A stretch of DNA of 64,000 nt. Source: Anabaena sp. PCC 7108 (GTDB lineage: Bacteria > Cyanobacteriota > Cyanobacteriia > Cyanobacteriales > Nostocaceae). The stretch lies in contig NZ_KB235896.1 in NCBI RefSeq assembly GCF_000332135.1, positions 310,001 to 374,000 on the forward strand. The letters are read 5' to 3'. The first letter of the stretch is position 1. Each line of letters opens with the position of its first letter. Of this stretch, positions 58,660-64,000 are shown piece after piece. The notes under the pieces were generated by a model. The model was not told the origin of the DNA, did not search any database, and saw only the letters and a list, made by a program, of their open reading frames with translations. Made by a program: the position numbers and the translations under genes.

Positions 58660-60057
58660 ATGTCTAATGTAAAACTACCTAATGAAGTTCAAGATCACCC
58701 TTGGATACAGACATTCAAGTGGCTAACTAATCCCTTGGAATATATCGAAAAATGCGCTAAAAGTTATGGAGATATCTACACTCTGCGTCTTGGACCGACT
58801 TTTAAACCGCAAGTCTTCATTAGTAAGCCCCAAGCTATTCAACAGATTTTTACCACAGATCCTAAAGATTTAGATTCAGGTTTAGCCGCAGGTTTTCAAG
58901 CCCCTTTATTGGGGAAAAAATCTTTATTAGCATTAGATGGTAAACCCCACCGCAGAGAACGTAAATTACTCACACCCCCTTTTCATGGGGAAAGAATTTT
59001 GGCTTATGGTGAGTTAATCTCTGAAATTACAGAAAAAGTGACTAGAAAGTGGCAAATTGGACAACCATTTTCAGTTCTTTCATCTATGCAAGAAATATCC
59101 TTTCAGGTGATTTTGAAGGCTGTATTTGGTCTCAGAGAAGGGAATCGTTATCAAAAACTGCAAGAAATTCTGATTGAAATTCTTAATCCCAAAAGCCCTT
59201 TTTTGCGAGCAATGATGCTGTTTTTCCCATTTCTGCGCCGGGATTTAGGTGCTTGGAGTCCTTGGGGAAAATTCCTGCGTTTGCGCCAGGAAATGGATGA
59301 TTTGATTTATGCTGAAATTCAGGAAAGAAGATCGCAATTAGATCCATCTCGGACTGATATTTTATCTTTAATGATGGCGGCTCGTGATGAGGCTGGTGAG
59401 CCGATGAGTGATGTAGAATTACGTGATGAGTTGATGACTTTGTTGGTAGCAGGTCATGAAACTACAGCTTCTTCTTTAGCTTGGGCATTATACTGGATTC
59501 ATTCTCAAACAGGTGTACGGGAAAAACTCTGGCAAGAATTAGATAGTCTGGGTAAAAATCCTGATGTCAATGCTGTTTTCCGATTACCTTATTTAAATGC
59601 TGTTTGTTCGGAAACATTGCGAATGTATCCGGTAGCAATGTTAGGTTTAAATAGATTGGTAAAATCGCCTTTAGAAATTGGCGGTTATCAATTTGAACCA
59701 GGAAATATATTAATTCCTGCTATTTATTTGACTCATCATCGAGAAGATTTATATCCTAATTCTAAACAGTTTCAACCAGAACGTTTTTTAGAACGGCAAT
59801 TTGCTCCTTATGAGTTTTTGCCTTTTGGAGGTGGAAATCGTCGCTGTATTGGGATGGCATTTGCTTTATTTGAAATGAAATTGGTGTTAGCCAATGTACT
59901 CTCTAGTTGGCAGATGGAAATGGCTAACAGTCAGCCTGTGCAGCCAGTTCGTAAAGGCTTTCTATCTGCGCCAAGTGGTGGTGTAGCAATGATTGTTACC
60001 CAGAAAAGAGGGCAAATTGAGCCAGTTTTAACAACTAATACAAATTCCGGTTTTTAA
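58660..60057 (+). CDS. cytochrome P450, CYP110-like
   Basis: This 465-residue protein has the I-helix LLVAGHETTASSLAWALYW, the K-helix ExxR in CSETLRMYP, the meander QFQPERFLERQFAPYEFLPF and the haem loop FGGGNRRCIGMAFALFEMK with ligand Cys396. There is no membrane anchor. It resembles the CYP110 group of Nostocales, which hydroxylates fatty acids and terpenes in known cases. No redox partner is adjacent. The substrate is not predictable from sequence. Confidence 0.92.
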   Translation: MSNVKLPNEVQDHPWIQTFKWLTNPLEYIEKCAKSYGDIYTLRLGPTFKPQVFISKPQAIQQIFTTDPKDLDSGLAAGFQAPLLGKKSLLALDGKPHRRERKLLTPPFHGERILAYGELISEITEKVTRKWQIGQPFSVLSSMQEISFQVILKAVFGLREGNRYQKLQEILIEILNPKSPFLRAMMLFFPFLRRDLGAWSPWGKFLRLRQEMDDLIYAEIQERRSQLDPSRTDILSLMMAARDEAGEPMSDVELRDELMTLLVAGHETTASSLAWALYWIHSQTGVREKLWQELDSLGKNPDVNAVFRLPYLNAVCSETLRMYPVAMLGLNRLVKSPLEIGGYQFEPGNILIPAIYLTHHREDLYPNSKQFQPERFLERQFAPYEFLPFGGGNRRCIGMAFALFEMKLVLANVLSSWQMEMANSQPVQPVRKGFLSAPSGGVAMIVTQKRGQIEPVLTTNTNSGF

Positions 60058-60145
60058 GGATTTTCTGTTATTCCTGTGTTCACCTTTAGGAAAAGTCAAA
60101 ATTAAGAGTATTACTGCTTTTTCAAAAATAAGGATACCGTCAATT

Positions 60146-60679
60146 ATGCCTTTAATTAGCCTCATTGCTGCTATTTCCGAAAATCGGATTTTAGCTGACT
60201 CAAGCAAGGAAGATATTCATGTGGGTATTCCTTGGGATATTCCCAGTGATTTACATCATTTTCAGCAAAAAACTTGGCGACATCCTGTAATTATGGGGCG
60301 CAAAACTTATTCTACCTTCAATACACCGCTTCCAAATCGTACAAATATAATTGTTACCAGAGATGGTAATTTTAAAGCCCCTGGCTGTCTTGTTTTTGAT
60401 TCACTTCAAGCGGCGATTGAATGGACGAAAATGAGTGAAACGGAAGAGATATTTATCGCGGGTGGAGGACAAATTTATACTGAGGCTATTAAATTTGCAA
60501 ATAAGCTTTATTTGACTATTGTTGAAGGTAATTTTTTTGGCGATATTTATTTTCCTGAATTTGCCAATTTTGGCACAGTAACTAAGGAAAAACAGTCTCA
60601 GGAAAATGGCTTTAAGTTTAAGTTTGTGGAGATTGAAAGGTGCGTTAATGAGGTAACGCAACCTACCATTATGGGATAA
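60146..60679 (+). CDS. folA: dihydrofolate reductase
   Basis: This 177-residue protein has DHFR motifs: ISLIAAISENRILA, IPWDIPSDLHHFQQKT (active-site Trp and Asp), VIMGRKTYSTF, NIIVTRDGNF and EIFIAGGGQIYTEAI. It reduces dihydrofolate to tetrahydrofolate with NADPH. The loop after ILADSSKEDIHVG is slightly longer than in E. coli. It starts 88 bp after the P450, on the same strand. Confidence 0.92.
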   Translation: MPLISLIAAISENRILADSSKEDIHVGIPWDIPSDLHHFQQKTWRHPVIMGRKTYSTFNTPLPNRTNIIVTRDGNFKAPGCLVFDSLQAAIEWTKMSETEEIFIAGGGQIYTEAIKFANKLYLTIVEGNFFGDIYFPEFANFGTVTKEKQSQENGFKFKFVEIERCVNEVTQPTIMG

Positions 60680-60703
60680 TTAATGTTTGGTTTGGGAATT
60701 CCC

Positions 60704-61504
60704 TTACTGTAATTTCAAGAACTTATCTAACGCTGCTACCATACTGGGAGGCCAACGACGGATATTTGCTACCCAGTTCATATCTTTGTAACGGGTATCG
60801 AGTCCATAAGCTGCTACCCAGTTGCTTTCTGCTTCTCCTTTTTTCCCACTTACCCAATAAGCTGCCGTTAATGCAGCACGCATATCGGCAAATTGGGGAT
60901 ATTTACGGACTATATTTCGCATTTCTCGGATGGCTTTGTCTATTTGATTGGTTTCGTATAAAGCCAAGGCATAATTAGCTCTAGCAAAGGCAAAATTAGG
61001 GGAGATGGCTGTAGCTTTTTGATAATCTGCGATCGCATCTTGCCATTTTCCCAATCCTGTTTTGGCGTTACCACGATTGTTGTATGCCATTGTATCATTG
61101 GGATCGAGTTCTAAAACATGATTATAGTCTGCGATCGCTTCTTCCCACTTTCCCAAACCTTCCCAGGCTGTCCCCCGATTTAAATAAGGGTCAGTGACGT
61201 TAGGTGCTAATTCCACAGCTTTGTTATAATCTTTCAGTGCTGCTTCTAACTTATTCTGACTCACACGAGAATTACCGCGATTACTCCATGCTCCAGCATT
61301 ATTGGGGAATTTTTCAATTATTTCTGTCCAATAAGCTTCCGCAGTCACAAAATCACCTTTCTCTGTCGCTGCAAATGCCTTAGTTGCTAGTTCATCTCCG
61401 GCTTGTAACTGTTCTTCGGTAATGGGTTGTGATTGTGCAGATACAGGTGTACTCCAGCCGAAAACCATTAACAAACTCAGGAAAATACTAATTAATTTAA
61501 TCAT
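60704..61504 (-). CDS. exported TPR-repeat protein
   Basis: This 266-residue protein has a signal peptide (MIKLISIFLSLLMVFGWSTP, cleavage after about VSA at residue 23). About four to five tetratricopeptide repeats follow, for example AGAWSNRGNSRVSQNKLEAA, TDPYLNRGTAWEGLGKWEEA and TMAYNNRGNAKTGLGKWQDA. It probably acts as a scaffold in the periplasm or thylakoid lumen. The C-terminal part is rich in Trp (NWVANIRRWPPSMVAALDKF). No partner is identified. It converges with the DHFR gene across 24 bp. Confidence 0.85.
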   Translation of the reverse strand: MIKLISIFLSLLMVFGWSTPVSAQSQPITEEQLQAGDELATKAFAATEKGDFVTAEAYWTEIIEKFPNNAGAWSNRGNSRVSQNKLEAALKDYNKAVELAPNVTDPYLNRGTAWEGLGKWEEAIADYNHVLELDPNDTMAYNNRGNAKTGLGKWQDAIADYQKATAISPNFAFARANYALALYETNQIDKAIREMRNIVRKYPQFADMRAALTAAYWVSGKKGEAESNWVAAYGLDTRYKDMNWVANIRRWPPSMVAALDKFLKLQ

Positions 61505-61586
61505 CTAACTCTCTGTGATGTGTAACAGAATTTATGATAAAGCAATCTTCAATTATTAAGTACTAGGACAGAATTAATTACACAAT

Positions 61587-61659
61587 GTCATTGCGAATGG
61601 AACGCAGTGGAATGACGCAATCGCAAGGGCTGGGATTGCTTCGCTTCGCTCGCAATGAC
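61587..61659. repeat. GTCATTGCGA-type inverted repeat element
   Basis: GTCATTGCGA at the left end and TCGCAATGAC at the right end frame a palindromic element containing TTCGCTTCGC. This is a familiar class of dispersed cyanobacterial repeat. It lies in the 61505-62487 gene-free region, which is built largely of such elements. Confidence 0.65.
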
Positions 61660-61814
61660 TGTAAATATTTTTGTCCAATTACTTAGTGAATAACAAGATA
61701 CCCCAGTTCTCTAAAAGGGAGTAGATTATGTGCAGAATAATTATTATTGAAAGCAGATCGATTACCTAATCTGTATCAACTGAAAGTAGTTATTTCCGGC
61801 ATACATATTAGTAG

Positions 61815-61872
61815 GGTGCGTCAGATGGGATAATTTTATTAATTCTGAGCAAATTATCGGGTCTGACGCACC
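61815..61872. repeat. short inverted-repeat element
   Basis: GGTGCGTCAGA and its complement TCTGACGCACC bound a 58-bp AT-rich segment. The motif TAGGGTGCGTCAGA also occurs inside the MITE at 62252-62377 (TAGGGTGCGTCAGACATC), so the two share sequence. Confidence 0.6.
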
Positions 61873-61892
61873 ATAGAAGAGATAAAATCCAC

Positions 61893-62007
61893 GGCGTTGC
61901 TGAATAAGGGGATGATTGAGGCTGACGCGGGGACGCGGGGACACTCCAGACGCGGTGATTATATATTGATGCAGATTCTCAAATCATCCCGCAATGGGAG
62001 CAACGCC
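61893..62007. mobile_element. 115-bp MITE with GGCGTTGCT ends
   Basis: The left end GGCGTTGCTGAATAAGGGG and right end ATCCCGCAATGGGAGCAACG(CC) are inverted over GGCGTTGCT and again over GGATGATT. The element is flanked by near-identical octamers AAATCCAC (61885-61892) and AAATCTAC (62008-62015), a likely aged target-site duplication. It has no coding capacity. Confidence 0.6.
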
Positions 62008-62128
62008 AAATCTACAATTCATATTTAATAAACTTTGTCAATGCGTAACCCGGATTTCTATTCACAATACCCTTTTGGACTAAAACCCCAAATAATTTAG
62101 CAGAAGAGAAACCTAAATTGTAAAAATT

Positions 62129-62437
62129 TCAGAGGGAACAGGAAGCAACTCTTAACAGAAAAAACTCATGTTTAAAAACATGACATTGAAATAATGACAC
62201 TGTTTTTTGAGATGCGTAGCACGAAAAAAACATCCTTTTTTTTGACTGAGCCAGGACTTACGCAACTGGCACATTGGTAGGGTGCGTCAGACATCAACAA
62301 TCTGTTTATTTGCAGGATTTATGCAGTAGTAAAGCACCCTACAACAGATTTTTAGTGTGACACTTGCGTAAGTCCTATGAGCTTTAAACTCAGAACTAAA
62401 GTTTTTTATTTGTTCCCTGTTCCCTTCTTATGTAAAG
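62129..62437. repeat. hairpin-rich dispersed repeat, copy B (interrupted)
   Basis: This matches copy A (34318-34536) from TCAGAGGGAACAGGAAGCAA through the CTCATGTTT hairpin (here with ACATGACATTG) to ACTCAGAACTAAAG and a short TTCCCTG run. It is split by a 126-bp MITE at 62252-62377. It has only two heptamer units at its end, where copy A has eight. Confidence 0.65.
62252..62377. mobile_element. 126-bp MITE nested in repeat copy B
   Basis: The ends CAGGACTTACGCAACTGGCA and (reverse) TAGGACTTACGCAAGTGTCA are inverted copies. A perfect 5-bp duplication TGAGC flanks it (62247-62251 and 62378-62382). Copy A of the host repeat at 34318 provides the uninterrupted comparison. Inside are TAGGGTGC and GCACCCTA, so nearly the whole element can fold. 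A related end lies in the mtnX remnant at 31750. Confidence 0.8.
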
Positions 62438-62487
62438 ACATTTCCAGAAACATCTCTACATTTTAGATTTGGTGAATTTTGAATTAT

Positions 62488-62880
62488 TTACACGCCTTCT
62501 ACCAAAGCACTATACTCATCTGCTGTCAAGGAATCGTCAAAAACCTCATCTGGGTCATTGACGCGCAGTTTCAGGAACCACCCTTCACCATAGGGGTCAT
62601 CTACTATTTGGTCAGGAGAGTCAATCAATTCCTGATTGCGTTCTACTACTGTACCAGAAACGGGTGAATTCAGTTCTTCAACGGCTTTTACTGACTCAAT
62701 AGTACCAAGGCTATCTCCCTTAGAAACAGCATCACCAATATCTAGTAGATCTAAAAATACAATATCACCCAATTGGTTTAGGGCAAACTCAGTAATACCA
62801 ATGGTGGCGATTTCGCCATCTAACCGTGCATATTCATGAGAATCTAGATATCGCAAATCCTGCGGATATTCCAAAGACAT
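62488..62880 (-). CDS. gcvH: glycine cleavage system H protein
   Basis: This 130-residue protein has the lipoyl-domain hallmark SLGTIESVKAVEELNSPVSG with the lipoylated Lys65, and LRYLDSHEYARLDGEIATIG at the N-terminus. It shuttles the aminomethyl group between the P, T and L proteins of the photorespiratory glycine cleavage system. It lies 81 bp downstream of gcvT on the same strand. gcvP is not next in line; a gene-free repeat region follows. Confidence 0.96.
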   Translation of the reverse strand: MSLEYPQDLRYLDSHEYARLDGEIATIGITEFALNQLGDIVFLDLLDIGDAVSKGDSLGTIESVKAVEELNSPVSGTVVERNQELIDSPDQIVDDPYGEGWFLKLRVNDPDEVFDDSLTADEYSALVEGV

Positions 62881-62961
62881 AATACTTCCTCTTCCACATT
62901 AAAAAATTAGTGTTACCACAGTAACCTAAAATACATTATTCCTCAAAAACATCAAAGGTTA

Positions 62962-64000
62962 TCAGTTAGTGAGACGATTTTTTGAGCGATAAAATGGACG
63001 CTTCACAACTACTGTGGGAAAAGCTTTACCCCGAATTTCCACTTCTAGCTGCTGTTTGACAGTTGCTAACTGGGTGGGAACATAAGCTAGGGCTATGGGA
63101 TAGCCTAATGTGGGTGAAAGAGTACCACTAGATATTTCTCCTACTACTTGCCCCGATGATAATACTGGGTATCCGTGACGGCCGATATTGCGTCCTTGGG
63201 TTTGTAACCCGACAAGTTTACGTTGTACTCCCTGAGTTTTTTGCTGTGCTAAAACAGTACGTCCAATAAAATCACCTTTGGTATCTAAATGTACTAACCA
63301 CCCTAAACCGGCCTCTAAGGGTGTGGTGGTATCGTCTATATCCTGCCCATAAAGCGCCATTGCTGCTTCCAGACGCAGGGTATCTCTACAACCAAGCCCA
63401 CAAGGTACAATACCAACATTATATAAACTTTGCCACAATTTTATCCCCACTGAAGGATCTACCATAACTTCAAAGCCATCTTCGCCTGTATAGCCTGTGC
63501 GGGCTAGAAATGCGGGTTCTCCGAAGATATCTGTTTCTAAATGACCAAAAGCTTTAATTGGAGATAAGTCCGCTGTCACTAAAGATTGCAGCTGCTTAGT
63601 CGCTGTTGGTCCCTGAACTGCAATTAAGACTTTATCCTGGGAGATGTCTTGAAACTCAACTGTATCAGTGTCCAGATGTTGCAAAATCCAGCTTTTGTCT
63701 TTATCTGTAGTTGAGGCATTGACGATAATTACTACCTTTTCCGCATTAGTTTTGTCTGTACCTTGGTAGTAAATAATAATATCGTCAATAATTCCACCTT
63801 GGGGATTTAATAAGACTGTGTATTGTGCTTGACCAGTTTGCAGACGACTCAAATCGGAGGGAACTAAATTTTGCAGCTGCGATATCAGGTTTTTTCCTTG
63901 GAGGGTGAATTTACCCATGTGGGAAATATCGAACATTCCAGCGGTGTTTCTGACAGCCTGGTGTTCTTGGATGATACCGCTATATTGTACGGGCATTTCC
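62962..64000 (-). CDS. gcvT: glycine cleavage system T protein (aminomethyltransferase), partial
   Basis: The frame enters from the right edge as ...EMPVQYSGIIQEH, which is internal in GcvT (normally GWEMPVQY), so the true start lies beyond the window. Family motifs are VRNTAGMFDISHMGKF, GIIDDIIIY, ARTGYTGEDGFEVMV, CGLGCRDTLRLEAAMALYG and SSGTLSPTLGYPIALAYV. It transfers the methylene group of glycine to tetrahydrofolate. The visible part is about 346 residues. Confidence 0.95.
   Translation of the reverse strand, partial: EMPVQYSGIIQEHQAVRNTAGMFDISHMGKFTLQGKNLISQLQNLVPSDLSRLQTGQAQYTVLLNPQGGIIDDIIIYYQGTDKTNAEKVVIIVNASTTDKDKSWILQHLDTDTVEFQDISQDKVLIAVQGPTATKQLQSLVTADLSPIKAFGHLETDIFGEPAFLARTGYTGEDGFEVMVDPSVGIKLWQSLYNVGIVPCGLGCRDTLRLEAAMALYGQDIDDTTTPLEAGLGWLVHLDTKGDFIGRTVLAQQKTQGVQRKLVGLQTQGRNIGRHGYPVLSSGQVVGEISSGTLSPTLGYPIALAYVPTQLATVKQQLEVEIRGKAFPTVVVKRPFYRSKNRLTN

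Noticed and set aside
61505-62487. Possible genes in the repeat-rich region before gcvH
   Set aside because: The stretch is made mostly of palindromic repeats and MITEs; the short open frames follow from their composition.

Overview
The window comes from a filamentous, probably heterocyst-forming cyanobacterium (order Nostocales). Evidence: repeated HIP1 palindromes (GCGATCGC); a plastid-type ribosomal protein PSRP-3/Ycf65; a separate atp beta-epsilon pair; an ethylene-receptor-type histidine kinase; many dispersed cyanobacterial palindromic repeats and MITEs; and CylC-like halogenases, so far described mainly from cyanobacteria. Genus and product cannot be fixed from sequence reading alone.

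Bases 1-2700 hold the 5' part of a LamG-type protein (running off the left edge), a 189-bp MITE and a class 3 lipase. Bases 2755-34300 look like one large, divergently transcribed natural-product cluster. The left arm (minus strand) reads FAAL, acyl carrier protein, two tandem CylC-like dimetal halogenases, a KS-AT-ACP polyketide synthase and an NRPS-like protein (docking-C-vestigial A-A-KR-PCP-TE). The right arm (plus strand, after a 1.1-kb divergent control region) reads a DUF3419/BtaA-like aminocarboxypropyl transferase, Rieske oxygenase, acyl-CoA dehydrogenase, a second FAAL fused to an ACP, a KAS III-type synthase, a UbiB-kinase/class III aminotransferase fusion, a flavin monooxygenase, an ICMT-like methyltransferase, methionine-salvage genes mtnD and mtnB (with an mtnX remnant between them) and a second acyl-CoA dehydrogenase. 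My reading is that fatty acids are adenylated by the FAALs, loaded on ACPs, halogenated, desaturated, oxygenated or aminated while carrier-bound, and released by the terminal thioesterase. The SAM-derived by-product methylthioadenosine would be recycled by the mtn genes. Strikingly, the PKS has lost an active-site His in KS and the nucleophilic Ser in AT, so it probably cannot do ordinary malonyl extension.

Bases 34300-41800 are accessory: two Coq4-like paralogues from a block duplication whose second dehydrogenase survives only as a ghost, a WGxxGxxG protein, a DUF3237 protein, an alpha/beta hydrolase and an IS200/IS605-type element whose tnpB is frameshifted by a 22-bp palindromic repeat. 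Bases 42000-44000 carry the ATP synthase beta and epsilon genes. Bases 44100-49060 form a three-gene signalling operon headed by an ethylene-binding-domain hybrid kinase. Bases 49300-56500 hold two AAA-like ATPases, the second a WD40 fusion broken by two in-frame stops, and a Uma2 gene split by an IS1634-like insertion whose ends and 6-bp target duplication can be read directly.

Bases 56579-64000 hold PSRP-3, a 7-repeat CRISPR array with no cas genes in view, a HAD phosphatase, a cytochrome P450, dihydrofolate reductase, a TPR protein, a cluster of nested MITEs, and gcvH and gcvT (gcvT running off the right edge).
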